Shown: positions 8,738-17,491, numbered from the stretch's first letter. The stretch: 64,000 nt of DNA from CAVSJA01 sp963728145 (GCA_963728145.1 CAVSJA010000002.1:930001-994000); one strand, 5' to 3'. Numbers and translations are program-made. Notes: generated by a model from the letters alone, not told the origin.

Positions 8738-9565
8738 TTATGCAGGAACTCTATCATCAATTTTGGGGATCTCAATGGTCACTTTGAAATAGGTCTGAGA
8801 TGCATCCTTTTCAAAAAAGATCCTTCCATGCAATAATTTTAAACGGCTCTGAATATTTTTAAGTCCCAAACCCACTGCGCTCTTATTCAATTTCTCAAAA
8901 TCTGCCTGTGTGATCCCGCGGCCATCGTGATGCAACCGGATATAAAGTTTATTGGTACTTAGGTTTTGCGTTAAATGAATAAAGCTGGCATTGCTATGCT
9001 TTAGAATATTATTCACTAATTCCTGGATCACCCTGAAGATGATGAGTTCTTGTTCGGGGTGTAAACGTTCGCGATAATCGTGAAAGCGGCAACTCGCATT
9101 CATACTACCTGAGCTGCTGATCTTCTGGAACAGGTCGTTGACGGCCGATTCCAATCCAAAATTCTTCAATGTCGGCGGCATCAGGCTATGTGAGATGTTC
9201 CGGATGAGTTGAATGGTATCGTCTATAATGCCCTTGGCGTTATAGATGCTTTGAAGTTGGCTGGTTTTGTCCAGGTTCACCAGGTTCTCGTTCAGGTAAA
9301 GCCTTGCTGTTGCCAGTAATGGGCCTGCATCATCGTGAAGGTCTGCTGCGATGCGTTGTCTTTCTTCTTCCTGCAAACGAATGGATGCATTCAGTAACAT
9401 TTTCTGTTGTTCCTGTTCCAGTTTCTGCAACTGCAATTGATAGCGAATAACCTTTCGTTGGTGAAAGATGATAAAAACGATGAGGCCGATAGTGAGAACA
9501 AGCATGCCTATTGTCCCGAACAATAGTACCAGGGAGGAGGAGGTATTAACTTGTATAAAGAACAT
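8738..9565 (-). CDS. Sensor histidine kinase, HisKA_3 (NarX-like) type
   Basis: 275 residues from the ATG at 9565, chosen because the protein then opens with a short periplasmic stub and one transmembrane helix (SLVLLFGTIGMLVLTIGLIV). A coiled linker leads to the H-box RQRIAADLHDDAGPLL with the phosphorylated His. The ATPase domain has the N-box ELVNNILKHSNAS, HHDGRGI and GLGLKNIQSRL. There is no periplasmic sensor domain, so input may come from the neighbouring membrane protein (inference). The reading frame stays open another 46 codons upstream and there encodes what looks like the tail of the preceding membrane protein. Confidence 0.88.
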   Translation of the reverse strand: MFFIQVNTSSSLVLLFGTIGMLVLTIGLIVFIIFHQRKVIRYQLQLQKLEQEQQKMLLNASIRLQEEERQRIAADLHDDAGPLLATARLYLNENLVNLDKTSQLQSIYNAKGIIDDTIQLIRNISHSLMPPTLKNFGLESAVNDLFQKISSSGSMNASCRFHDYRERLHPEQELIIFRVIQELVNNILKHSNASFIHLTQNLSTNKLYIRLHHDGRGITQADFEKLNKSAVGLGLKNIQSRLKLLHGRIFFEKDASQTYFKVTIEIPKIDDRVPA

Positions 9566-9719
9566 TTGGTTGCTCTCAGCGGTTTGGGTTAGAAAGTAGT
9601 CAAGTTTGGTTGTTTGGAAAAAATTATTTGGTATATCTATATCATGTTCGTCTTTTTTGGTTTTAGGAAGATAGAGTGCAATTGAAAACAGCAGATTTTT
9701 CAAAGTATTAAATAAAAGA

Positions 9720-10309
9720 TTAATCAGTCCAAAATCCTCTCGCGAAGTTCACTTGAGATGTTTGAGTACTGCAAGAACAGGAAGAAATTGCCCTGCGAGA
9801 TACCCTAAGCATTCCAAATACGAACCAAAAATTTGGATTTTGATATATAAATGGAATTTCTGGATTATTCAACTCTTGAAAGAAAAAGAAAATGCAAAAT
9901 GAAATAATGAGAATTGATTCTACGGTTGTAGATAAGGAGTCGAAACCGATGTCTTTATTTGCGAAAAAGGAATAAATCGAAATTGAAAGGAAAATCGGCA
10001 AGCACAAGAAAATAATAATCCTAATTATTCTTTTCTTAATGATCAGATAAAGGAAAAGCGAAAAAAGGGTGTATTCAACATTGTAAATAAACTTAAAGCA
10101 ATGTAAGTCGCATAATCTTGTTTACTAGCGTCAAAAGCGACTAGTAATTGGTCGTTTGTGAATGAGATTGCGATATAAATTAAAATTACCCCCACCTGTA
10201 TCCATTTGTTTCTGTTTAAGAAAAATATAAATACAGCTAGAGGTAATAGTGCAGAATAAAGACTAATATTTTCGAGTATCGGGATTATTGTATTTGGTTT
10301 TTCAACCAA
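9720..10309 (-). pseudogene. Multi-spanning membrane protein, copy 2 (frame broken)
   Basis: Two reading pieces, 10309-10043 (NTIIPILENISLYSALLPLA then IFFLNRNKWIQVGVILIYIA) and 10007-9720 (SISIYSFFANKDIGF and QNPNFWFVFGMLR), together look like a homologue of the membrane proteins at 7194 and 13604. The second piece goes out of frame after FGML. Two other frames in turn carry plausible continuations (GNFFLFLQYSNISSELRE, then DFGLINLLFNTLKNLL), and the last of these runs into the kinase gene without a stop. At least three indels are needed, so this is either sequencing error or a decaying gene. The stretch is visibly more AT-rich than the flanks. Confidence 0.55.
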
Positions 10310-10397
10310 ATATAATAAAACCTACAAATACTTCACAATCAATTTTTAATCAATTTGCCACTCGAAGTCATCAGCATCAATCCTGATTCTAGGTCCG

Positions 10398-10754
10398 CTA
10401 GTTGGTCTTGACGTCAGGAGGTTTAGCCCGATCAGCAATAATGCCTTTTTCAGTTGCAGAAGTGATCCTAAATCTGTTCACTGAAGTGTGCTGAAGGATT
10501 GTTTTACCACTTTGGTCAATCCCCAAATAGACCAATGTCTTTTCTCCTTTCTCGTTAATTGCGTTATAAAATTTAATTCCAACGCATCCTGGCTGGGCCA
10601 AAATCTGATCAATAATGTTGCGACCAATCGTGTAAGAGCGTACTTCATTCGGGTTTGCTACAGCGAAAGCCTTGACCATTTGGTTACCAAGCTCAAGACC
10701 AATATCCTCACCAATTTCGGCAACCGGCTTGGTTTTGAGTTGAGTTTGAATCAT
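10398..10754 (-). CDS. Small conserved-looking protein of unknown function
   Basis: 118 residues, intact, starting MIQTQLKTKPVAEIG. No signal peptide or membrane helix. The middle (GRNIIDQILAQPGCVGIKFY, then EKGEKTLVYLGIDQSGKTIL) looks like a compact alpha/beta cytoplasmic protein with a Gly-rich turn. I do not recognise the family. It lies upstream of the membrane protein-kinase-regulator operon, 89 bases from the broken membrane protein gene and on the same strand. It could be a regulator, chaperone or substrate of that signalling unit, which is inference from position only. Confidence 0.65.
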   Translation of the reverse strand: MIQTQLKTKPVAEIGEDIGLELGNQMVKAFAVANPNEVRSYTIGRNIIDQILAQPGCVGIKFYNAINEKGEKTLVYLGIDQSGKTILQHTSVNRFRITSATEKGIIADRAKPPDVKTN

Positions 10755-11478
10755 AGTAGTAAGTTTTTAGAGGTTTTGCGACTTTAGTTTTGATAACCTA
10801 AAAGAACCCCTAAAAAAAAAGGCTGCCAACGGGTTAGGAGATGAGTGAAATAACGTAATTTGCCTATGATTCAATCCTGTAGTGTATTTCCGGTGATTTT
10901 AGTAGAAGGATTACGAATAAAAAAAGGGTAAATTCACGAGAGATACTCAGTATTTTTACTATCGTAAATTACCCTGTTTTCATTAGAAAAAGCACGAGCC
11001 GATAAAATTTATTCACATCCCTTTTCGAAATGTGGATAAGCTCCAAAAGTGCGGCCAGAACAGGATTTTAAAAACGGGACTTCGTGCGGATGCGATCGTG
11101 AAAGCCAACAGCAATTAAATCACTTGTTTGTCGTTTACGGAAAGCCTGAATAAGTTGAAAAGTTCTTTTTGGAATAGATCGGAAAGAAGAAGAAGCTGAT
11201 TGAGCCGGATTAACTGGTTTTTCTGGATAGTGGAATTTCTTAATGGACGGTGACTGGACATTGGATGGTAAGAGGTCGCTAATCTTAGTCAATCAACTTC
11301 TCAAAACAAAAATAGGGAACTGCATAAGGCGTTTCTAGAGCAGAACTGCCCGATTTTTTTCTTTCGGTATTTTGCAATGATCATCGTAGTATTTCTATGA
11401 AATTTTTGGGAATATTGCAGATGATACTTTTACTTAAGACTGATTAGTAAAAACCCGTTTAAAGCCAAACCTGCCCAC
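10755..11478. other. 724-base gene-poor spacer upstream of a response regulator
   Basis: No convincing gene. A 74-codon frame at 11068-11292 (minus) begins TKISDLLPSNVQSP. A similar but stop-broken frame (TRISNLRPSNV) occurs near 15.5 kb, so the nucleotide conservation there more likely reflects a duplicated upstream region than a gene. There is an A-rich run near 10813-10821. Confidence 0.5.
11185..11305. repeat. Duplicated upstream region, copy A (pair with 15412-15536)
   Basis: Shares with 15412-15536 the blocks GGAATTTCTT/GGACGGT, ACATTGGATGGT and GTCAATCAACTTCT in the same order and orientation. Each copy lies 170-250 bases before a plus-strand solo response regulator (11479 and 15782). 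Weaker matches continue toward the genes (GAGCAGAACT, TTCGGTATTT). This indicates that regulator and upstream DNA were duplicated together. Confidence 0.65.
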
Positions 11479-12138
11479 ATGAGTAACGATCTGACGATCA
11501 AGGTAGCCATTGCCGATGATCATAAAATTTTTCGTGATGGAATCAAGATGGCTCTTAAGAGCAAGGATTATCTCAAGATCCTTTGGGAAGCCGAAGATGG
11601 CAAGGACCTGATGCATAAGATCCTCCTGAAAAAGCCCGACGTTTTATTGATGGATATCCGGATGCCTGAGGTGGATGGTGTAAACGCAATTGGGTTGCTT
11701 CGAAAAGAATATGATGATATCAAGATCATCGTGCTCACGATGTACGACGACCAGGAGATGATCAGCAAGATGCTTGAACTGGGCGCCAATGCATATCTCA
11801 CTAAAACATCAGATCCCGAAGAGATCTACCAGGCAATTCTCACCTGCATGAACGATGACTTTTACTTCAATGACCTCGTAAATAAGGCTGTTCTTTCAAA
11901 ACTTCAAACCAAAAAACAGGTTAGGCAATTCTACCCGAACCCCGTCAAATTTTCCGAAAAAGAAATCCGGATTTTACGCTTACTCGCGGAAGATAAAACA
12001 ACAGAGGAAATCTCGAAGGAAGTATTTCTAAGTCCACGTACTGTCGAAACCATTCGGCAGAATATGAAATCTAAAGTGGGAGCTAAAACGATTGCCGGAC
12101 TGATTATGTACGGAATGAGAAATAAGCTTATTGATTAA
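11479..12138 (+). CDS. NarL/LuxR-type response regulator without adjacent same-strand kinase
   Basis: 219 residues. Receiver with IADDHKIF, phosphoacceptor Asp59 in VLLMDIRMP, VLTMYDD and LTKTSDP. The C-terminal HTH contains TEEISKEVFLSPRTVETIRQ. It is convergent with the regulator at 12153-12833 (15-base gap) and has a 700-base upstream spacer. Its closest local relative by eye is the regulator at 15782; both end in a short IID/LID-type tail and share duplicated upstream DNA. It could serve either kinase in the cluster (inference). Confidence 0.88.
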   Translation: MSNDLTIKVAIADDHKIFRDGIKMALKSKDYLKILWEAEDGKDLMHKILLKKPDVLLMDIRMPEVDGVNAIGLLRKEYDDIKIIVLTMYDDQEMISKMLELGANAYLTKTSDPEEIYQAILTCMNDDFYFNDLVNKAVLSKLQTKKQVRQFYPNPVKFSEKEIRILRLLAEDKTTEEISKEVFLSPRTVETIRQNMKSKVGAKTIAGLIMYGMRNKLID

Positions 12139-12152
12139 ATTCTACTTTATAT

Positions 12153-12833
12153 TCATAAACTAACAATGCCATGCCTCATTGCATACATTGCAAGGCCTAC
12201 TCTACTTTTAACTTCAAGTTTTTCGAATAAATGGTCCCTTAAATTGTCAACAGCCCGCGGATTCAGGTGTAAGCTCTGAGCAATTTCCTTGTAGGTAAAC
12301 TCGGTTCCGCAAAGTCGCAGGAACTCAATTTCCTGTTCATTTAACAAACTTCTTTGGAGAGAGGAGTTTGATCCATTATAATTCCGAAAAAGATTGGCGA
12401 GTTTGCCAGATGTCTGATGCGAATAATAATAGCCGGACTGAGTAACCGATCGGATGGCAAATTTTAATTCAGATGGGTGAATATCTTTCTTAAGAAAACC
12501 TCTCACGCCGGCCTGAAGCAACCTGATCAATGCCAGGTCTGAATCGTACATGGTGAGCATCAGTACAAGACATTGAGGAATATTTTCCTTCAACCACATC
12601 GCTCCCGAATGTCCATCCATAACTGGCATATTCAGATCTAAAATTATAACTTGGGGAGGCACTGTATACCTTATCCTCTGGATCATTTCATGGGAATTAC
12701 TTGCCTGCCAGATGACCCTGCAATTTTCAAAGCCATCAATTAATGTGGCCAATGCATTCCTGAGCAGGATATGATCATCCACCAAAGCAACTGTAATGTC
12801 ATTAGGGTCACTGTTTTTGACATTCTTTTCCAT
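12153..12833 (-). CDS. NarL/LuxR-type response regulator
   Basis: 226 residues. Receiver with LVDDHILLRNAL, phosphoacceptor Asp66 in VIILDLNMP, MLTMYDS and LKKDIHPSE. The HTH at the C-terminus reads YKEIAQSLHLNPRAVDNLRD. Its start overlaps the end of the kinase gene by 26 bases, so kinase and regulator are co-translated partners. More diverged than the other three regulators in the window. Confidence 0.88.
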   Translation of the reverse strand: MEKNVKNSDPNDITVALVDDHILLRNALATLIDGFENCRVIWQASNSHEMIQRIRYTVPPQVIILDLNMPVMDGHSGAMWLKENIPQCLVLMLTMYDSDLALIRLLQAGVRGFLKKDIHPSELKFAIRSVTQSGYYYSHQTSGKLANLFRNYNGSNSSLQRSLLNEQEIEFLRLCGTEFTYKEIAQSLHLNPRAVDNLRDHLFEKLEVKSRVGLAMYAMRHGIVSL

Positions 12834-13590
12834 ATGGAATGATTACGTTTATTGTTGTTCCTTCACCAATTATTGACTCAATGAGACTGGATCCTGAAAT
12901 CAATTTCGCTCGGTTTTGAATATTGATCAGTCCGGATCCGTTGCTACCATTTTTGTTTGAACTTAGTTTTTCGAGGATATCAAATCCTTGGCCGTTATCC
13001 TTAATTGATAAATTCAATTCGTATTCGAGGTAATCTAAATTCACCCAAATCTGTCGGGCATTTGAATGTTTGATACAATTGTTAATGGCTTCTTGTACGA
13101 CCCTGAAAGCGACTAATTCTTTTTGCCCATCTAGGAAAATAGGTGAACCGGAAACCTGAAAATCTATAACAACCTTTCCGTTGAAATTAAGGTTTTTTAT
13201 TTCTGTTTCCAGTGCATTTATCAGACCTTGGTTTAGGATGATATCGGAGTTGAGGCTTTTTGAGATATCACTAAGATCCATAATTGATTTACTGATAAAG
13301 TCAACTGAAGATTAACTTTGGCGTTGTCGAGTTCTTCAAATCCGAAGTTGAATTGTGTTTAGGTTCAACTTTGCCATAGTTAGTGAAAGTCCAATGTTGT
13401 CATGAATTTCTCTTGAAATGTTTTTTAAAGTGTTTTCTTGAATTTCGAGTTGAGTAGTTAAAAGGATTCTTTCGAATTCATGTTCAGATTGTTTAATTCA
13501 TTAAAATAATTGATTTGTCGACGCTGATAAAGAATACAATACAGTAGAATAACCAAAGAAGAGTAATAACAAAATGATTAATGTCGTAAT
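12808..13590 (-). CDS. Sensor histidine kinase, HisKA_3 type (5' half frameshifted as sequenced)
   Basis: The intact part, 13281-12808, is the ATPase domain: QEAINNCIKHSNAR (N-box), DNGQGF (G1) and GSGLINIQNRAKL (G2). Upstream, three frame pieces supply the rest: a hydrophobic segment, LYQRRQINYFNELNNLNMNS, and the H-box region NISREIHDNIGLSLTMAKLN with the phosphorylated His near 13415. Frame changes are needed near 13500, 13342 and 13310. Repaired, the protein would be about 260 residues with one membrane helix, like the kinase at 8738. It lies directly after the membrane protein gene 13604-14308 and overlaps the regulator downstream. The breaks may be sequence errors in an AT-rich stretch or real decay. 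Confidence 0.7.
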
Positions 13591-13603
13591 TATTATTACT
13601 AGT

Positions 13604-14308
13604 TTATTGTTTCGTTGCTGGTTTGCATAAGTAGCCCTTAATTATAAACAAGAAGAAGACACTATAACAAATAAAATTGATGGCGTAAACGGTGGAGTCG
13701 TAATTAAGATTCCCAATTAAATCAAATATTGAATCTTTAGAGAGAAACAATGGAAGAGTACATAGAAAATAAAGTAAGGAGCCTGTACATATCCAAAAAG
13801 CCGGTTCGTTTAAAAGATTCAGGTTTGGAACATTTTTGAATAATTCATAAAAGTAAAGTGTGCAAGGAGGAATAATCAATATCGCTTGAACGATGTATAA
13901 TTCCGCAATAGGAAGTGTTCCCAATTCAGAAAATGTAAAGAAAGAAACTATGGTTAGGTAGTAAGAGATTAGCACTACATTAAGAAGCTTCTTTACTTTT
14001 CCTGAGTTCAAAACTTGCTTTAAAAAAAGATAAATAATGGTCAATTCAATTAGTAAAAAGATACCAACAGAAATGTCACTAGGTAGCGCATCTTTCGGAG
14101 TTGCCTTGTAATTTCGATGGTCATATAGTAAAAGGTAAATCGACTGGGCTGAACTTGCCAGTGGATAGAAATAGAATAAAGCGAGTTCTTTAAATCTTTT
14201 ACGGCGGAAAAATCCAATTATTCCAGCAATTAATGCACAGAATAGTTGCAATACATCCGTGTAATAGTAATCTTCTACCACGTTCAAAAAAGGATATTCA
14301 GTGTCCAT
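13604..14308 (-). CDS. Multi-spanning membrane protein, copy 3 of the local family
   Basis: 234 residues with about seven hydrophobic helices (for example VLQLFCALIAGIIGFF, VLISYYLTIVSFFTF, INFICYSVFFLFIIKGYL). NEPAFWICTGSLLYFLCTLP matches the PxFW-G-L-YFL helix of the products at 7194 and 9720. It is the first gene of a minus-strand run: membrane protein, kinase, regulator. Family not recognised. The intact copy shows that the gene order membrane protein - HisKA_3 kinase - NarL regulator occurs twice in the window. Confidence 0.7.
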   Translation of the reverse strand: MDTEYPFLNVVEDYYYTDVLQLFCALIAGIIGFFRRKRFKELALFYFYPLASSAQSIYLLLYDHRNYKATPKDALPSDISVGIFLLIELTIIYLFLKQVLNSGKVKKLLNVVLISYYLTIVSFFTFSELGTLPIAELYIVQAILIIPPCTLYFYELFKNVPNLNLLNEPAFWICTGSLLYFLCTLPLFLSKDSIFDLIGNLNYDSTVYAINFICYSVFFLFIIKGYLCKPATKQ

Positions 14309-15329
14309 TTGTTTCGTTCTTTAAAAGTAAACTTTGAACTTGTCAGTCATCTGGTGAAAACATCACAAAAAATGGGAAAAACACCACGCCCTTTTAAGAC
14401 TTTGATTTAAAACTTTTTGTGGGTGAGATCCTGAGCGATCTTTCAAAAAAAAATTTGATTGACGGGCTTTTTTTCTCCTGGATTTGAATTCAAACTTCCG
14501 TTCTTGCGATTAAAACCTCAGCTTTTTTTAAGAAAAACACTTTTTTAAATCGTGTTTTTCACTTGTATTGGGCCATGGTTCCAACTTAGCTTTGTTCCGA
14601 TAGAGTTTTTGTTATTTCCTGTGGAAAACCAAAGTTGGAGTCTTGCTGTGGCCGGCTCAGCAATTCGAATTTTCGAGTATAGTAAGTTAAAACTTTTTGT
14701 TCAAATAGGTGTAGCCATGATTAACTCCGCTACCGGTGTTTCAATTGCAAGGCGGAGTTTTCGGTTCTCCGGCGCTGTGGGACTATAAATGTGGAGGTTA
14801 GTGCTTAGTTGATAGTTTGGCTTGAAAGGGGGTTGCAGGTTATCTTTTGCGTGGGCTTTCCTGTTAGCTCCCTTTTCTATTTGAGATATTTTATCCAGGT
14901 TTTGTGTTGACTGCAATGTCGGAGGAGTAGTTGCCAAACTTTTTTCTCAAAAACAAAAAATTGCCCACTTTTGGAAAGCGAAATCACTCGAGTAACCCAA
15001 GGAAAACCACCGTTCATACTCACAAGTTTCGTTAAAGAACCAACTGCAAGTATCCACACACCACGGTAACCATCCGCTACTGCCTCAGTTTCGCTCCCAA
15101 AAGCGGGCAAAGTAAATTAAAGAGCTGTTCGTTCAGGATAAGGGTTTTCAAGGATTTGGATTTGGTTTCGGCCCAATTACACTCGAGGGCGTTTCATAGG
15201 CCCACGGTAATACGATTCCAGGGATTAATTTTCTTAGGTAGTTTTCACAGGATGGATTTCGGCACTGTCGGTTCTGGAGGTTAATATCTTTTCTATCAAG
15301 ATAAGGCGGCGGATTTTCTTCCCGTCTTC

Positions 15330-15367
15330 GCTGGCTTACGCTTTCGCTGAAGCTTCAGCGTAGGCAC
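15330..15367. repeat. Palindrome with extended imperfect arms
   Basis: GCTGAAGCTTCAGC is a perfect 14-base palindrome. Outside it, GCTTACGC on the left and GCGTAGGC on the right continue the symmetry imperfectly. It may form a cruciform or RNA hairpin. Confidence 0.5.
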
Positions 15368-15411
15368 TCGGTGAACATCCATCTACGCCAAGGCTTCGAT
15401 GGACAAGGAAA

Positions 15412-15536
15412 AGAAAGTTGATTGATCTTGGATTTTGCTGGTTTCAAAGGATATTTGGAATTCTTTCTGGACGGTTAATTTCAGGACATTGGATGGTCTG
15501 AGGTTGCTAATCCTCGTCAATCAACTTCTATTACAA
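15412..15536. repeat. Duplicated upstream region, copy B (pair with 11185-11305)
   Basis: Same ordered blocks as copy A: a GGTTT-ending block, GGAATTCTTTCTGGACGGT, ACATTGGATGGT, GTCAATCAACTTCT. It precedes the response regulator at 15782 by about 250 bases. Confidence 0.65.
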
Positions 15537-15781
15537 AGCTATATCCACAGCCAACTGTGAACAAGAGCAGAACTTCTCTATTTTATTCATTCGGTATTTA
15601 CTGATGTAATGATAACTATCCGATGTTAGTGCCGGACTATTACTTTTATCCTCTCGTATTAGCACGAATTTTGTTTCGGAGATAGTGTTTTCCTCATTCG
15701 TAAAATTTCGTAAATATTCTATGGGATTTCTCGCAAAAATTGAGCAATTTAGCCGTTGGACCCTTTTAAAAGACAACCCGT

Positions 15782-16456
15782 ATGAAAAAACCAGACAGTG
15801 AAAAGGTGATAAAAGTCGCAATAGCAGATGACCATGCGCTTTTCCGTGCCGGCGTAAAGACCTCATTGGCAGGTCACCGCGATGTAGAGTTGATCGCCGA
15901 AGCCGATAACGGCATGCAACTCCTGAACCTGCTCAAACATATTGAACCCGACGTGATCCTCCTGGATATCCAGATGCCGATCATGGACGGGATACAAACT
16001 CTTCCGGAAATCCGCAAGCTCAGGCCCGAAGCAAAAGTGATAATTCTTTCTATGCATAATGACCATTCCATGATCAGTAAACTCATGGAAATTGGCGCAA
16101 ATAGTTACCTGACCAAGAATTCCGATTCCGAAACAATTTACCAGGCCATCAAGACCTGCTATGAGCAGGAATTCTTTTTCAACGAGCTAACCAATAAAGC
16201 CCTGCTCACCGGTCTGCGAACTAAACGCACTGATCACGTAAATGGCCCAGGCGATGTAAGCCTTTCTGATAAAGAATTGCGCGTTTTGAAACTCATGTGC
16301 GAGGAAAAGACCACCAAAGAAATTGCTGATATTGTCGATATAAGTCCGCGTACAGTTGAAGCGATCCGCGATAAGCTCAAGACCAAGACCGGTGCGAAGA
16401 GCATGGCGGGATTGGTGATGTATGCGGTGAAGAATGGGATTATTGAGCAACCCTGA
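15782..16456 (+). CDS. NarL/LuxR-type response regulator without adjacent kinase
   Basis: 224 residues. Receiver with IADDHALFRAGV, phosphoacceptor Asp62 in VILLDIQMP, ILSMHND and LTKNSDS. The HTH contains TKEIADIVDISPRTVEAIRD. Transcribed alone, with a 1.4-kb gene-poor region upstream. A run of agaacagc repeats starts 11 bases after the stop, followed by a terminator. Confidence 0.88.
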   Translation: MKKPDSEKVIKVAIADDHALFRAGVKTSLAGHRDVELIAEADNGMQLLNLLKHIEPDVILLDIQMPIMDGIQTLPEIRKLRPEAKVIILSMHNDHSMISKLMEIGANSYLTKNSDSETIYQAIKTCYEQEFFFNELTNKALLTGLRTKRTDHVNGPGDVSLSDKELRVLKLMCEEKTTKEIADIVDISPRTVEAIRDKLKTKTGAKSMAGLVMYAVKNGIIEQP

Positions 16457-16466
16457 TTCCGGTAGA

Positions 16467-16541
16467 GATCGGAAGAACAGCAGAACAGCAGAACAGCAGA
16501 ACAGCAGAACAGCAGAACAGCAGAACAGCAGAACAGCAGAA
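16467..16541 (+). repeat. Tandem repeat, unit agaacagc (8-9 bp), about eight copies
   Basis: Begins gatcggaagaacagcag and continues as nearly perfect agaacagc units. The same leader and unit appear inverted around the four-helix-bundle gene (46951-47002 and 47578-47628), and a degenerate version lies at 55497-55604. Here only one arm is present. Confidence 0.9.
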
Positions 16542-16602
16542 TTAGGAAACGCAAAGATAGATCTGATCAAGATATTACCAGCCAAACCAAAACTTGAACA
16601 TT

Positions 16603-16640
16603 AGTCCCTCGTCAATCAGTGACGGGGGATTTTTTTTATT
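16603..16640 (+). terminator. Rho-independent terminator
   Basis: TCCCTCGTCA, loop ATCAG, TGACGGGGGA, then a run of eight T. A good GC stem; it ends transcription from the regulator gene at 15782. Confidence 0.75.
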
Positions 16641-16666
16641 TGGATTCGATCACTGAACTTCATTGA

Positions 16667-17491
16667 ATGAGTGCTTTTGTGAATTATAATGGTAATTTTT
16701 TGCCTTCGGATCAACCATTGGTAAGTGCAGATAACCGTGGATTGCGTTATGGAGATGGGATTTTTGAAACCATGCGAATGGTAAAGGGTAGAATACCATT
16801 GTGGGACCTGCATTTGGATAGATTAATGAATGGCCTGAAGCAAATGAAGTTTGAAATTTTCGGAACTGATTTTTTTGAACAAATAGAAAGGCTATCTGAG
16901 AAAAATTCAACGTCTGAATCAGGGCGTATCCGATTGACTGTTTTTCGTGGTGATGGCGGACTTTATGATCCGGAAAATCATATTCCAAATTTTGTGATCC
17001 AATCCTGGAGCATCGACCAGTTTCCATCATCAATTAATGAAGAGGGTTTGGTAATTGATTGTTTCCCGGATATCCGAAAGTCCTGCGATGCATATTCGCA
17101 CCTTAAGTCGAACAATTTTCTTCCTTATGTGGTGGCTGCACTTTTTGCAAAGGAGAATAAACTGAATGATTGCCTGGTGCTGAATAGCAATGACCGTATA
17201 AGCGATTCAACTATCGCAAATATTTTTTCGGTGAAGAATGAAGTGATCAGTACTCCACCGTTGAGCGAGGGCTGCGTGGCAGGAGTCATGCGAAGATGGT
17301 TGCTGGAGAAAGCCGGATTGGATATCGTTGAAGAACCATTGGGAATAGACCAATTGCTGGATGCAGATGAAGTATTTCTTACGAATTCGGTTTTTGGTAT
17401 ACGTTGGGTTAAACAGTTCAGGAATAAAGAGTATACAAACAAGACTTCTTCTGCTCTATACCAAATACTAGTCAAGGTTCTTTTCTCGTGA
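16667..17491 (+). CDS. PLP-dependent class IV aminotransferase (branched-chain aminotransferase / aminodeoxychorismate lyase family)
   Basis: 274 residues. The N-terminus (NRGLRYGDGIFETMR) is the classic class IV start. Lys147 in SHLKSNNFLPYVVA is the predicted PLP Schiff-base residue. ISDSTIANIFSVKN and TPPLSEGCVAGVMR form the cofactor-phosphate and substrate regions. Sequence alone does not separate PabC-like from IlvE- or DAAT-like activity; the length (274 residues, shorter than typical IlvE) and the N-terminal pattern favour an aminodeoxychorismate-lyase-like enzyme. The nearby folE and QueD genes are on other transcripts. Confidence 0.82.
   Translation: MSAFVNYNGNFLPSDQPLVSADNRGLRYGDGIFETMRMVKGRIPLWDLHLDRLMNGLKQMKFEIFGTDFFEQIERLSEKNSTSESGRIRLTVFRGDGGLYDPENHIPNFVIQSWSIDQFPSSINEEGLVIDCFPDIRKSCDAYSHLKSNNFLPYVVAALFAKENKLNDCLVLNSNDRISDSTIANIFSVKNEVISTPPLSEGCVAGVMRRWLLEKAGLDIVEEPLGIDQLLDADEVFLTNSVFGIRWVKQFRNKEYTNKTSSALYQILVKVLFS

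Larger units (their letters stand above)
14309..15781. other. 1.47-kb gene-poor spacer with hairpins and a duplicated upstream region
   Basis: No open frame here looks like a gene: short frames have odd composition and no recognisable motif. Seen instead are T-rich stretches around 14.46-14.55 kb, an imperfect inverted pair around CCAACTTAGCTTTG/CCAAAGTTGG (14582-14636), a 14-base perfect palindrome GCTGAAGCTTCAGC near 15350 inside a longer imperfect inverted repeat, and the duplicated block at 15412-15536. The size and content allow an unrecognised RNA or the remains of a lost gene. Confidence 0.5.

Noticed and set aside
11068..11292. 74-codon frame (TKISDLLPSNVQSP) as a small protein gene
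   Set aside because: The duplicated copy near 15.5 kb lacks an ATG start and has an early stop. The similarity is better explained by duplicated upstream DNA, though not excluded as a gene.
14701..15110. Two short minus-strand frames as genes
   Set aside because: No recognisable motif, no plausible start context, and overlapping frames of similar quality on both strands.
16467..16485. agatcggaagaac resembles the start of a common sequencing adapter
   Set aside because: It departs from the adapter after agatcggaag and is followed by genomic repeat units. It also occurs at two further sites, one inverted, so it is part of a genomic repeat.
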